NCBI RefSeq assembly: GCF_000472925.1
Contig: NZ_AXAS01000032.1
Coordinates: 1-64,000, forward strand
Direction of reading: 5' to 3'
DNA: 64,000 nucleotides
DNA from: Bradyrhizobium sp. Ec3.3
Lineage (GTDB): Bacteria; Pseudomonadota; Alphaproteobacteria; Rhizobiales; Xanthobacteraceae
The position numbers and the translations under genes are program-made. Below are positions 33,817 to 43,042 of this stretch, one piece after another. A model generated the notes under the pieces. It was not told the DNA's origin. It was given only the letters and a program-made list of their open reading frames with translations, and did no database searches. How positions within the stretch are numbered: the stretch's first letter is position 1; the number at the start of each line of letters is the position of its first letter.

Positions 33817-36800
33817 GCCCTCGCCAGCGACGGAGCGAACACCACCTCGATCAACGTGCCGGTATTCGCCGCGCTCTTGATGTTGAACCGGGCGCGGTTG
33901 GCTTCGACCAGCGCCCTGATCAGGGACAGGCTGAGGCCGGCGCTTTCCGAGGCATCCAGCGGAGGCGGGGTTCGGAACGGCTCCATCGCGGCGGCGACTT
34001 CCTTCTCGGAAAGGCCATGGCCGGTGTCGCGGATGCGAAGTGCGACTTCGCCGCGGTCGGTGAGTGCCGTCGAGACGATGACCTGGCCGCCGGCGCTGGC
34101 GAGCCGGATCGAATTGCCGACCAGGTTCATGGTGATCTGCCGCAGCGCGCGGGCATCGGCCGAAACCTGCGGCAGCGCATGCGCGAGCGAGGTGCGGATG
34201 ATGATGCGCTCGCGGTTGGCCTGCGGCTGCATCACCACGACACAGGCCTCGACGAGATCGTTGAGGTTGAGATTGCCGAAGGTGAGATCGAGCTTGCCGG
34301 TCTCGATCCGCGAAAGCTCCGAGAGATCGTCGATGATGGCGATCACGCGCTCGCCGGAGGCGCGGATGTCCTTCATATAGTCGCCGTAGCGCTCGTTGCC
34401 GAGCGCGCCGAAACGCTCGGAGATCATCACCTCGGCAAAGCCGATGATCGCGTTGAGCGGCGTGCGGATCTCGTGGCTGATGCGCGCCAGCATGTCGGCC
34501 TTGGCGTTCGCCGCGCCGTCGGCGAGGCGCTGCGCCTGCTTCAATTCGCTCTCGCCCTTCTTGCTCTGGGAGAGATCGCGGAACACGGCGAAGAAGTTCG
34601 GGCCGTCCGGCTGGGTGCGGCCCATGATCATGGCGAGCGGAATGACGCCGCCCTTGCGCTCGCGTCCCAGCACCTCGCGGCCATGGTCGAGCAGGCTGGC
34701 GATGTTGCCGCTCCTGATGCTGTCGAGATAGTCGATGACGAGGCGCTGGCTTTCCGGCGCGAACAGCGTCGTGAGGTTCTGCTGCAGCAGCGTCTCGCCG
34801 TCATAGCCGAACAGCGCCTCGGCGCTGCGGTTGCAGGCATGGATGTTGCCTTCGGCATCGAACATGATGATGCCCTCGGCCGTGGTGTCGAGGATCGCGG
34901 CGAGATCTTCCGCATTGGCTTGGCCGGGTTCGAGCTCCGGCTCGGGTTCGTACTCGGGCTCCGGCTCGGGCTCTTCCGCAGCAGTGACGGCTTGGGCAAC
35001 GACGGGCGCGGCTGGCGGCAGCGCGCAGATCAGCGCATGCGCGGTGTCGCCGTCCCAGTCGATGGTGTGCAGATGGGCCTCGGTCGCGTCAGACCCGTCG
35101 GTCGCGCTGATCGTCACCGGCGTGCCGGCCTCCGACGTGCTGCTTTCGGATGACACGCCCGGCGCGACGTAGAGCGCATCCAGACCGCCGGCTTCCTCCA
35201 GCGCACCCAGGTTGGGATGGCCGACGCGCGCAAGGAACGCGGGGTTGGCGTAGAGCAGGCGGTCGAGCCGGTAGATCAGGATGCCGGTCGGCACGAGATC
35301 GAGCAGCGTGCGGTCGCGCAAGGACTCGCCGCGCGGCGGCGGCTCGGGCTCGGTCACCAGCCACTCGGCCAGTTCGCGCGGCCTCTCCTCCGCAGGCGGG
35401 GCAGGCGGCTCCTCGACGGTGGCTTGCGTCGTCTCTTGCGGTTCGACGATTGCGGTGGCCGCGTCCCTCTCGCGCTCGAGCCGCTCGGACAATTGCCGGG
35501 CGAGCTCGTTGAAGGCGGAGTTTTCGACCGGTGTCAGCATCGGCGATTTGTTGTCGCCGAGCGGGCGGAATGGCACGACGTTGGGGGGCGTTTCCACTTG
35601 CTTATCCAAATCGGCTTGTTGTGAATTCGCGTCGATGAAGGGTTCAGGCAGTTCGGCAATGGGCTCTGGTATCTCTGATACGACCGGCGGTTCGGGCTCC
35701 GGCTCCGTGGCTGGCTCGATGGTGTCGGCCGATACGCGCTGCGGCGAAGGCGGATCGGTGAACAGCTCGAAGCGCCTCAGCGCATCGAGCCGGTTGAGGC
35801 CGTCGAGATCGCGGCAGACGCCAAAGCCCTTGAAGCCCGCGAAGTTGCGCAGCCGGTCATAGATCGGCAGGCCGGCGAGCTCGACCAGTAGCCGCTCGCC
35901 GCCATCGACCGGCCAGTTCACGGTGATGCCGGCCCAGGTGTCGCGGGTGGCGAGAGCCCTGGCGACGCGCCCCTCGGGGTCGAGCGCAAACTCCTCTGAG
36001 ATCTCCGACCACAGCCGGCCGAAGCCGGCGGCGGTGCGCGCGCCCATCAGGCGGATGAAGTCGTCCGACCCGAGCACGAAGCGCCCCACAGCATCCATCT
36101 GCCACACGAAGCGCATGGGCTGATTGCGTGGCGTGGCAGGCGCGTCCGCAGCTGGGGGCGGCTGGTCCATCGCCGCACTGATCGGCTCGGCTTTGGGCGA
36201 GACAATGTCTTCGGCCGGGTTATCAACCGCTTGTTCGCTCGCAGCAGTTGCGGCTGCGGGCGGCTCTGGCGCCGCTTCGCCCCTTGCCTCCGCTTCGAGC
36301 GGCTCGGCGAAAGCGTCGAACAGCGCGAACTCGGCCGGGGCCTCGTTCGCCAGCGCCGGCTGCTCGTAGTCGGGCAACGCGGGCGTTGCCGGCAGCCCGG
36401 ATTGAACGGGCGCGGCGGCCGGCGGCTCGGAATTCGTCTCCGGCGCGACATCGCGCGGCATCTGGGCGGCCTCAAATGCGCCTCGCTTGTACAGCGCGAC
36501 GAGGCCGGTATCGGCACCGAAGCCAACCCGTTGCAGCACCAGGTGGCCGATGCCGAGCGGCGTCCTGGCCCGCCCTTGCGCGAGTGCATCGCAGCGCGCC
36601 TGCGCGAGACCTGCCGCGTTGAGATCGGGAAAGCCGAGCAGGGTGCGCGCGGTCTCGCTCGCGCCGATGAACAGGCCGTCCGGTGCGAAGGCCGCCATCG
36701 GCACGTCAGCGCCTTCGACGAGGCGCTGCAGCCGTTCCACCAGCGGCATGACGCGGCCGCTCGACGACATCGCGGCGACCAGCACACTGCTGCTGCCGTC

Positions 36801-37127
36801 GGGAAATTCGAGCCGCGCGCAGGCGCAGGTCATCAGCGTGCCGAGCGAGGCGCCGAAACCGCGCAGCCGCTCGAGCCGCACCGCGCCGCCGGCCGCCAGG
36901 CGCCGGCCGAGCTGCGCGACCTGGCGGCGGTGCGGATCGGCCGGCCCGAAGGTCTTTTTGGCGAGCTCGGTGGCATTGGCCGCGCCGAACAGCTTTGCGC
37001 CGACCGGATTGGCCCAGACCACCCGCGCGCCGTCGATCGACCACAGCCAAGCCGGCAGGGGGGAGGTCGCATGCACGGCCAGCCGCGGATCGTCCACGCC
37101 TCGCAACTGGAAATCCGAGCTATTCAT
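33813..37127 (-). CDS. Large PAS-domain sensor histidine kinase (PleC/DivJ/PdhS-like)
   Basis: 1104 residues, no membrane helix. PAS-like segments at about 20-110, 335-445, 590-655 and 735-850 are separated by Pro/Glu-rich, probably disordered linkers (one with repeated EPEPE). The HisKA region contains SHEIRTPLNAIIGFAEVM with the phospho-accepting His885. The catalytic domain follows, with N box NLVGNSIRLA and G1 DTGHGL. The G2 box reads GLSLSL where GTGLGL is usual. HisKA resembles the cell-cycle kinases PleC/DivJ/PdhS. No response regulator is adjacent. It converges with nnrS; whether it is related to nitrogen-oxide sensing is unknown. Confidence 0.8.
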   Translation of the reverse strand: MNSSDFQLRGVDDPRLAVHATSPLPAWLWSIDGARVVWANPVGAKLFGAANATELAKKTFGPADPHRRQVAQLGRRLAAGGAVRLERLRGFGASLGTLMTCACARLEFPDGSSSVLVAAMSSSGRVMPLVERLQRLVEGADVPMAAFAPDGLFIGASETARTLLGFPDLNAAGLAQARCDALAQGRARTPLGIGHLVLQRVGFGADTGLVALYKRGAFEAAQMPRDVAPETNSEPPAAAPVQSGLPATPALPDYEQPALANEAPAEFALFDAFAEPLEAEARGEAAPEPPAAATAASEQAVDNPAEDIVSPKAEPISAAMDQPPPAADAPATPRNQPMRFVWQMDAVGRFVLGSDDFIRLMGARTAAGFGRLWSEISEEFALDPEGRVARALATRDTWAGITVNWPVDGGERLLVELAGLPIYDRLRNFAGFKGFGVCRDLDGLNRLDALRRFELFTDPPSPQRVSADTIEPATEPEPEPPVVSEIPEPIAELPEPFIDANSQQADLDKQVETPPNVVPFRPLGDNKSPMLTPVENSAFNELARQLSERLERERDAATAIVEPQETTQATVEEPPAPPAEERPRELAEWLVTEPEPPPRGESLRDRTLLDLVPTGILIYRLDRLLYANPAFLARVGHPNLGALEEAGGLDALYVAPGVSSESSTSEAGTPVTISATDGSDATEAHLHTIDWDGDTAHALICALPPAAPVVAQAVTAAEEPEPEPEYEPEPELEPGQANAEDLAAILDTTAEGIIMFDAEGNIHACNRSAEALFGYDGETLLQQNLTTLFAPESQRLVIDYLDSIRSGNIASLLDHGREVLGRERKGGVIPLAMIMGRTQPDGPNFFAVFRDLSQSKKGESELKQAQRLADGAANAKADMLARISHEIRTPLNAIIGFAEVMISERFGALGNERYGDYMKDIRASGERVIAIIDDLSELSRIETGKLDLTFGNLNLNDLVEACVVVMQPQANRERIIIRTSLAHALPQVSADARALRQITMNLVGNSIRLASAGGQVIVSTALTDRGEVALRIRDTGHGLSEKEVAAAMEPFRTPPPLDASESAGLSLSLIRALVEANRARFNIKSAANTGTLIEVVFAPSLARA

Positions 37128-37464
37128 CCAACCGGCTTGTCTTGGTGGTCATGCAACTCTTGATCGCAAGGCCGTCGCAGGAATGGCAGCCTTAAGAAAG
37201 GGTTAGTATCGCCTGCGCCCGCAAGCAGGTCCACGGCCGCTGGCCCCGGAAAGCGACCATAAGCCGCGATAACCTTAATCTAGCTGAACCCGCAAGCCCG
37301 CCAGCGCGTTGGATGTGGGTAAGGGCTGTGGGTTCTACGGAAGCCGGCCATCGCGCGGTGTCATACCGGCCAGGCCATACGCCGCTAAGCTGGTGGAGCT
37401 TCCAAAACAACGGCCAGCCCAGAAGGGCGGACAAGGCCGAGACCAAAACAACAGGAGTGGCAGC
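37128..37464. other. Intergenic region upstream of phasin 1
   Basis: About 337 bases containing the divergent promoters of the histidine kinase and phasin genes. No RNA gene, palindromic repeat or credible small frame was seen. The sequence around 37260-37290 is less G/C-rich than its surroundings. Confidence 0.45.
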
Positions 37465-37848
37465 ATGAGCGAACCAGCCCGTGAACATTTCGAGATTCCC
37501 CAGGAGATGCGCTCCATGGCGGAGACGAGCTTCAAGCAGGCGCGTGATGCCTTCGAGAAATTCCTCAGCGGCGCCCAGGCCGCGGCCGGCTCGATCGAGG
37601 AGCGCGGCGAAACCATGCGCGCCGGCGCCAAGGACCTCAACGCCCGCGCGCTGGGCTTTGCCGAGAGGAACGTGCAGGCCTCGCTCGACTACGCCCAGTC
37701 GCTGATCCACGCCAAGGACCTGTCCGAGATCATGCGGCTGCACAGCGAATATGTGCAGGCGCAGATGAAGGCGCTGGCCGAGCAGGCCAGCGAAATGGGC
37801 CAGGCCGTCAGCCGCGCCGCCATCGACGCGACCAAGCCGAAGCACTGA
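37465..37848 (+). CDS. Phasin
   Basis: 127 residues, entirely helical, matching phasin family 2: EIPQEMRSMAETSFKQARDA, a central coiled-coil region, and NVQASLDYAQSLIHAKDLSE with MRLHSEYVQAQMKALAEQA. Phasins coat polyhydroxybutyrate granules and control their size and number. The start at 37465 has AGGAG eight bases upstream; the frame is open much further but without family similarity. A second phasin gene lies 465 bases downstream in the same orientation. Confidence 0.9.
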   Translation: MSEPAREHFEIPQEMRSMAETSFKQARDAFEKFLSGAQAAAGSIEERGETMRAGAKDLNARALGFAERNVQASLDYAQSLIHAKDLSEIMRLHSEYVQAQMKALAEQASEMGQAVSRAAIDATKPKH

Positions 37849-37859
37849 GGCCGCTTGGG

Positions 37860-38072
37860 AGATGTCATTCCGCGGCGATGCGAAGCATCGAGCCCGGAAT
37901 GCATTTATCCACGTGCGCTGAGGCCCGATGGATTCCGCTCCGCTCTGGCCGCGGCCTCGCTGCACCTCTCCCGCAAGCGAAGCGGCAGAGGGAGCGCATT
38001 TCCTTCGTGGCAATAATGCACTGCGGCCCGATGGATTCCGGGCTCTCGCTTCGCGAGCCCCGGAATGACGGA
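37860..38072. repeat. Repeat cluster between the two phasin genes
   Basis: Contains TCATTCCGCGGCGATGCG...CCCGGAATGC, a CCTCTCCCGCAAGC...AGAGGGAG unit and ATTCCGGGCTCTCGC...GAGCCCCGGAATGACGG. Each is partly palindromic. The rest of 37849-38313 carries no gene; the final 150 bases should hold the promoter of the second phasin. Confidence 0.6.
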
Positions 38073-38313
38073 AGAATTTACCGCGCAACCCCAGGGTTCC
38101 CCGGCTAGGAACTACCTCCTGGCCGGGATTAAATTGCGGCGTTGCACCTCATGTCGCATTGCGACGCACAATGTTGACATGATATCCGTAGATAAACGGA
38201 GGCGCTGGGCGAGCCATCTCGTTTTTAGCGTTTCCACCTCTATCGTACCCGCCATCTTGGGAGGGCGGGCGCCAGACGGCTCACTCATTCTTTGACCATT
38301 GTGAGGGATAACC

Positions 38314-38748
38314 ATGACAGGTGCGACTGATCCATTCTCCGCCTCGATCATTCCGTTCGAGGTCCCCGAGCAGATGCGTGCGTTCGCTGAAAAGGGCGTG
38401 TCGCAGGCCCGCGAAAACTACGCCAAGTTCAAGGATGCTGCCGAGAGCCAGAACGGCACCATCGAGGCGGTGTTTGCCTCCGCCAACAAGGGCTTTGGCG
38501 AGTACACCGCCAAGCTGATGGAATTCACGAAGGCCAACACCAGCGCGCATCTGGACTTCGCCCAGGAGCTGCTCGGCCTGAAGTCGCCGTCGGAAGCGAT
38601 GGAGCTGTGGAACACCCACACCAGGAAGCAGCTCGAGACCTTCCAGGCCCAGGCCAAGGAGCTCGCCGAGCTCGGCCAGCGCGTCGCTACCGAGACCGTC
38701 GAGCCCATCAAGGCCAGCGCCTCGAAGTTCTACAAGCCCGCCGCCTGA
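38314..38748 (+). CDS. Phasin, second copy
   Basis: 144 residues of the same family: PFEVPEQMRAFAEKGVSQAR at the N-terminus, KGFGEYTAKLMEFTKANTSA and the heptad-like ETFQAQAKELAELGQRVATE. It differs from the first copy enough to suggest an old duplication. GAGGGA precedes the ATG. A strong intrinsic terminator follows at 38773-38804. Its role is PHB-granule coating and possibly stress protection. Confidence 0.9.
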   Translation: MTGATDPFSASIIPFEVPEQMRAFAEKGVSQARENYAKFKDAAESQNGTIEAVFASANKGFGEYTAKLMEFTKANTSAHLDFAQELLGLKSPSEAMELWNTHTRKQLETFQAQAKELAELGQRVATETVEPIKASASKFYKPAA

Positions 38749-38772
38749 TCCGATCGGCACGTTTTAATTAAG

Positions 38773-38804
38773 AAACCCGGGCCCACGGCCCGGGTTTTGT
38801 TTTG
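38773..38804 (+). terminator. Intrinsic terminator of phasin 2
   Basis: AAACCCGGGCC-CAC-GGCCCGGGTTT forms an 11-bp stem with a three-base loop, followed by T-rich TGTTTTG. Confidence 0.9.
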
Positions 38805-38943
38805 GAATAAGGTGATTTGGGCCGGATTTTAGCTTAGCTGCGGCCTTGCCAAACAGGGCGGTTGCACCTAGTTTCCGGCCCGTTCAGCCCCCCTCGGTGC
38901 TCCAAGCCTTTCAGGCAGCCTCAAGGGCGGCTCGCGCGAAAAT

Positions 38944-39020
38944 GCAGTTGTAGCTCAGTTGGTTAGAGCGCCTGTCTGTGGAACAGGAGGTCGGTGGTTC
39001 GAGCCCACCCAACTGTACCA
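38944..39020 (+). tRNA. tRNA-His (GTG anticodon)
   Basis: 77 bases including an encoded CCA. Acceptor GCAGTTG pairs with CAACTGT; the D arm contains AGCTCAGTTGGTTAGAGC, the anticodon loop CTGTGGA gives GTG (His), and the T arm is GTGGTTCGAGCCCAC. The transcript starts directly with the G of the first acceptor pair and the discriminator base is A. There is no encoded extra G(-1) facing C73, as known for a group of alphaproteobacteria whose histidyl-tRNA synthetase does not need it. Confidence 0.97.
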
Positions 39021-39132
39021 GCGTATCCCGATAGCTTGGCCTGACATCACGGACTGTTCTCCGGAAAGCGAAGCGCCCTTTGTCCTTGCCGGCATTTCCC
39101 ACGTTTCGATAGCAGCAGCCGCGTCCGCCACC

Positions 39133-39537
39133 CTAGGCGATCACGGCTTTGATCTGCGCAGTATCCGCAAATTCAGTTAGCTCAATGATCTTGCCATCCT
39201 GAAATCTGAACAGGTCCAGGACCTCGGTCGTGAAGGTTTTCCCGGTGGGGTGATATCGGACGACGAGGCGGGAGTGCACTGCGGCGCGCTGCCCCTCAAC
39301 CAACTCGCTCAGGATTTGCCGCTCTACGAACTCGAAATTGGCGATGAATTGACCGAAGGCCTCTCGCAAGGTTGGGTGCCCCTGAGCACTTCCGGTCAGT
39401 TCGAGCGCGCTATTGTCGCCCACCAGGGTGAACACACCCGCGGGATCAAAAGCTCCCACGAGGCCGTCTACGTCGCCGCTACCGCGCGCAGCATAAGCGC
39501 TTCTGATGACTTCGAGCATATCTTCGCGTTGTCCCAT
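39133..39537 (-). CDS. NTF2-like / SnoaL-type protein
   Basis: 134 residues. The fold is recognisable from the N-terminal helix (EDMLEVIRSAYAARGSGDVD), the cone-lining GLVGAFDPAGVFTLVGD and the late strands VHSRLVVRYHPTGKTFTTEV with LFRFQDGKIIELTEF. Members of this superfamily include ketosteroid isomerases, polyketide cyclases and many proteins of unknown role; the substrate cannot be predicted. AGGAGG six bases before the ATG at 39537 decides the start against an in-frame upstream codon at 39555. Confidence 0.8.
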   Translation of the reverse strand: MGQREDMLEVIRSAYAARGSGDVDGLVGAFDPAGVFTLVGDNSALELTGSAQGHPTLREAFGQFIANFEFVERQILSELVEGQRAAVHSRLVVRYHPTGKTFTTEVLDLFRFQDGKIIELTEFADTAQIKAVIA

Positions 39538-39766
39538 ATCCGCCTCCTGCAACACGCCTCATGGCAGGGTAGCTACCTTCGCGTGCAAAGGCAAAATCAA
39601 TAACGCTGGGCGCAATGAGCCCGGTGTGTCGCCTCGTTCACTATGGCGAACACGCGGCCGTTGTTGGTGCCGCACAGCGGCTGCGTCCCGCTCGGCACAC
39701 GTTAACCGTTCATTTACCAAAACCTCTCACGCTACGCCGCAGTATCCGCGACGGGGCTTGAACTGC

Positions 39767-40249
39767 ATGACGCAGCGCAATTCCACGGCGTCAGTTGGAA
39801 GAGACGAGAGCGTCTTGTCCTTCTCTCGACCGTCGGCACGAGACAGAGGCGCAACGGCTCTTGATCTGGTGTATCAAGCCGCTGATGTATTTCGCGATAT
39901 GGAAGAGCATGCCCGCGAGGCCGAAGCCCGCGCGCAGGAACTCTGCAGGGGCGCCATGGAAAAGCTGCGGCTCGCCGAAATGCGAGCTGAGGCCGCCGAG
40001 CGGGCGCAACGTGAACTCGTGATCACCGCCGAACACAAGCTGCAGGATGCGTGCAGAGCACTAGAACAAGCCAAGTCGCGTATAGAAGCTCAAGAAGACA
40101 AGCTGACGGCCGCAGAGCTTCGCGCCCAAGCGGCTGAAGCCGACGCAAGAGAAGCCAAGAAAGCGCTCGCACTCGTTGAAGAGGCCATCCGCAAGCGTCT
40201 GCTTTGCGCAAACCCGGATGTCGATAGCAGGTTGGCAGCGGCAGGCTGA
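39767..40249 (+). CDS. Coiled-coil hypothetical protein
   Basis: 160 residues. After a short polar N-terminus, residues about 35-145 form an almost continuous Ala/Glu/Arg-rich coiled coil (EEHAREAEARAQELCRGAME, AEADAREAKKALALVEEA). There is no signal peptide or membrane helix. I do not recognise a family. Such proteins may act in cell-shape, chromosome or envelope scaffolds, but nothing here shows which. The ATG at 39767 has no strong ribosome site. Third-position G/C is lower than in the neighbouring operons. Confidence 0.6.
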   Translation: MTQRNSTASVGRDESVLSFSRPSARDRGATALDLVYQAADVFRDMEEHAREAEARAQELCRGAMEKLRLAEMRAEAAERAQRELVITAEHKLQDACRALEQAKSRIEAQEDKLTAAELRAQAAEADAREAKKALALVEEAIRKRLLCANPDVDSRLAAAG

Positions 40250-40423
40250 TCGCAACCTTGGAGCATCGGCGCTCGGCGGCCGGGGCAGGAAAAGGTCCTG
40301 ATCGCAATCGGTGGCCTAGCAGACAGCACGGGCCGATCCCCGGAAAGTGAAGCATTCGCTTCCGTCGGCACACGCCTCGTCTCCCAACGTCAAGTTCGAG
40401 CGGAAGATTTCAAAAAAATCAGA

Positions 40424-40445
40424 AAAACGATTGCGCAAACGTTTT
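40424..40445. promoter_or_regulatory. Probable LacI-family operator
   Basis: AAAACGATTGCGCAAACGTTTT is a 22-base palindrome with only one mismatched pair. The TTGCGCAA centre with CG half-site cores is typical of LacI-family sites. It ends 48 bases before the regulator gene, so autoregulation of the operon is likely. Confidence 0.75.
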
Positions 40446-40493
40446 CGTATGCCATAGTCCTGCAGAACTTGGATCACCCAACAAGATCCAGGC

Positions 40494-41507
40494 ATGGGAG
40501 GGGATGTGGCGACCATCGCCGATGTGGCCCGCAAAGCGGGCGTTTCGGTTTCGACCGTTTCGCATGTCGTGAACGGCACGCGGCGGGTTTCGCCGGACAC
40601 GGCGCGCGCCGTGGAAGCGGCGATCACGTCCTTGAGCTACCGTCCCAACATCATGGCGCGGAGCCTGAAGGCCGCTTCGACCCGTTCGGTCGGCATCGCC
40701 ATCTCCTCGATTTCCAATCCCTATTTCAGCGACATCATCTGTGCGATCGAAACCGAGTGCGCGCGCCTCGGCATGATGGTGTTTCTGTCCGACACCGAGG
40801 ATGACCCGGGCCGCGAGCTCGACGTCGTCATGGCGCTGCATCAGCGTCGCGTCGACGGCATCATTCTCGCGCCCAGCCCCGATCCCGGCCGTCGCGCGCT
40901 CGCCTATCTGCGCGACGTCGGGCTGCCCTGCGTGCTTGTCGATCGCATGCCCGATCCCGCCTTCGACCAGGTCGGCATCAACAACCGCGAGGCGATGCGC
41001 AATCTCGTCGAGCGGGTCGCCGCGCACGGTCATCGCCGTATCGGCTATGTCGGCGGCAATCCCGGATTTGCGACCACGCTCGAGCGTATTGCCGGCTATC
41101 GCGAGAGTCTGGCCGGCGCCGGCGGCGTGATCGACGAACGCCTTCTCGTCACCGGCAGTGCGACAACGAACAGCGCGATGCAGGCCGCGGAGCGGCTTCT
41201 TGATCTCGATCAGCCGCCGACCGCACTGGTCGGCGGTAACAATCTCGCGACGATCGGCATCATGAAAGCGATCCACAGGCGCGGATTGCGGGTGCCGAAA
41301 GACATCTCGGTCGTCGGCTTCGACGATTTCGAATGGGCCGACTGCTTCGAGCCGCGCCTGACGCTGGTCGCGCAGCCCTGCGCAGAGATCGGCCGGCGTG
41401 CCGCCTTCCTGCTCATGGAGCGGATTGCCGCTCCGCAAGGGGCGCGGCGCACCATTCAACTCGACGCTGACATCATCGAGCGCGAATCCTGCGGGAGGCC
41501 GAAATGA
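40494..41507 (+). CDS. LacI-family transcriptional regulator of a ribose-type transporter
   Basis: 337 residues. N-terminal helix-turn-helix (ATIADVARKAGVSVSTVSHV) and hinge (RPNIMARSLKAASTRSVGI), then a periplasmic-binding-like effector domain (PYFSDIICAIETECARLG, SVVGFDDFEWADCFEPRLT). It should bind the palindrome at 40424-40445 and release it on binding a sugar. An in-frame GTG at 40506 is a possible alternative start, because the LacI motif would then begin at residue 2. The stop overlaps the ATPase start (ATGA), so regulator and transporter form one operon. Confidence 0.9.
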   Translation: MGGDVATIADVARKAGVSVSTVSHVVNGTRRVSPDTARAVEAAITSLSYRPNIMARSLKAASTRSVGIAISSISNPYFSDIICAIETECARLGMMVFLSDTEDDPGRELDVVMALHQRRVDGIILAPSPDPGRRALAYLRDVGLPCVLVDRMPDPAFDQVGINNREAMRNLVERVAAHGHRRIGYVGGNPGFATTLERIAGYRESLAGAGGVIDERLLVTGSATTNSAMQAAERLLDLDQPPTALVGGNNLATIGIMKAIHRRGLRVPKDISVVGFDDFEWADCFEPRLTLVAQPCAEIGRRAAFLLMERIAAPQGARRTIQLDADIIERESCGRPK

Positions 41508-43042
41508 ATACGGGCGCTCAGACCCCGCTGCTCGCCATGCGTGGCATCGTCAAGCGCTTTGGCGGTGCGCAGGCGCTGCGCGGCGTCGATTTTGATCTCA
41601 AGAGCGGGGAAATCCACGCGCTGCTTGGCGAGAACGGCGCGGGCAAGTCGACCCTGATGAATGTTCTCTCCGGCGTCATCGAGCCGGATCAGGGCGAGAT
41701 CCGCATCGACGGGGCCGCCGTCCGCTTCACCGATCCGCGCGTCGCGCAGGCCGCGGGCGTCGCGACGATCTTTCAGGAGCTCGATCTCGTTCCGAGCCTC
41801 GATGTGACGGCCAACCTGTTCCTCGGCCGGGAATTGACGCGAGCCGGCGTGCTCGATGGCGGCGCGATGCGCCGCGCGGCGCGGGCGAGGCTTGGCGAAC
41901 TCGGCTTCGATGTGGATGTCGATCAACCGGTTGGTGAATTGTCGGTCGGTCGGCGACAGATCGTCGCGATCGCCAAGGCCCTGACCTACGCGTCGCGAAT
42001 TCTCGTGATGGACGAGCCGACGGCCGCGTTGACCGCCGCAGAAGTGCAGCGGCTGTTTCATGTGATGCGCGACATCGCGAGGCGCGGTGTCGGCATCGTC
42101 TACATCTCGCATCGGCTCGAAGAGGTTCCGCGCGTCGCCGACCGCGTGACGGTTCTGCGCGATGGCAGGATCGCAGGGACGGCGCCGCCGGCTGCGCCGC
42201 AATCCGATCTCGTGGCGTTGCTCGTCGGACGGCCGTTGACGGAACTCTATCCGCGCCGGAGCGGCGCACTCGGCCGCCGCGTGCTGCATCTGGAGCGAGC
42301 CGTCTATCGCCCGCGCCGGCACCGGGCCGGATGGCGTGCGCCGCGCGAGGTCTCGCTCGAGGTGCGCGCGGGCGAGGTCGTCGGCCTCGCCGGCATCATG
42401 GGAGCGGGACGGAGCGAGCTGCTCGCTACGCTCTATGGCGCGGGCGGCTCCGGCGCCTGGTCGGGCCGTGTCGAGGTCGAGGACCGGCCGGCGAGGCTGA
42501 CCTCGATTCCGGAGGCTCGCCGCGCCGGCGTTGCCTTTGTCAGCGACGATCGCCGGGGCGCCGGTCTGATGCTGCGCGACAGCGTCGAACGCAATCTCGT
42601 CGCCTCGGTGCTGCGGCGCGTGTCGCCGTTCTTTCTGATGTCGCAAGCGCGCCAGGCCAGGCTTGCCGGTCAAGCGATCAAGGCATTCGACGTTCGACCG
42701 CCGCGGCCGGAGCTCGCGGTCGGCGCCCTCTCCGGAGGCAACCAGCAGAAAGTCGCGCTTGCCAAGGAGGTGCTTGGTGAGCCGCGCCTGCTTCTGCTCG
42801 ACGAGCCGACGCGGGGTGTGGATGTCGGCGCGAAGGGCGAAATCTACGCCAGGATTCGTGACCTCGCCGCGCAAGGCGTCGGCATTCTCGTCGCCTCCAG
42901 TGAAATGCCGGAACTGATCGGCCTCTGCGATCGCATCGTCGTGCTGAGGGGCGGGCGTACGGTTGCAGAGTTTCCCGCCGGCGCCGCGGAGGACGACATC
43001 CTCGCCGTGGCCGAAGCCAGTCAGGATGACAGCGATGAATGA
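41504..43042 (+). CDS. Ribose-type sugar ABC transporter ATPase (two NBDs)
   Basis: 512 residues with two fused nucleotide-binding domains. The first has Walker A GENGAGKST and Walker B LVMDEPTAALT. The second has GIMGAGRSE in the Walker A place (the usual degenerate form in RbsA/MglA/XylG), LSGGNQQKVALAKEVL and LLLLDEPTRGVDVGAKGEIY. This is the carbohydrate uptake 2 (CUT2) family architecture. It energises import through the permease encoded next. It overlaps the regulator gene upstream by four bases and the permease gene downstream by eight. Confidence 0.93.
   Translation: MNTGAQTPLLAMRGIVKRFGGAQALRGVDFDLKSGEIHALLGENGAGKSTLMNVLSGVIEPDQGEIRIDGAAVRFTDPRVAQAAGVATIFQELDLVPSLDVTANLFLGRELTRAGVLDGGAMRRAARARLGELGFDVDVDQPVGELSVGRRQIVAIAKALTYASRILVMDEPTAALTAAEVQRLFHVMRDIARRGVGIVYISHRLEEVPRVADRVTVLRDGRIAGTAPPAAPQSDLVALLVGRPLTELYPRRSGALGRRVLHLERAVYRPRRHRAGWRAPREVSLEVRAGEVVGLAGIMGAGRSELLATLYGAGGSGAWSGRVEVEDRPARLTSIPEARRAGVAFVSDDRRGAGLMLRDSVERNLVASVLRRVSPFFLMSQARQARLAGQAIKAFDVRPPRPELAVGALSGGNQQKVALAKEVLGEPRLLLLDEPTRGVDVGAKGEIYARIRDLAAQGVGILVASSEMPELIGLCDRIVVLRGGRTVAEFPAGAAEDDILAVAEASQDDSDE

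Noticed and set aside
38911..39102. 63-codon minus-strand frame containing LVQLGGLEPPTSCSTDRRSN
   Set aside because: It is read from the antisense of tRNA-His; this LEPPTSC-type peptide is a common false call over tRNA genes.
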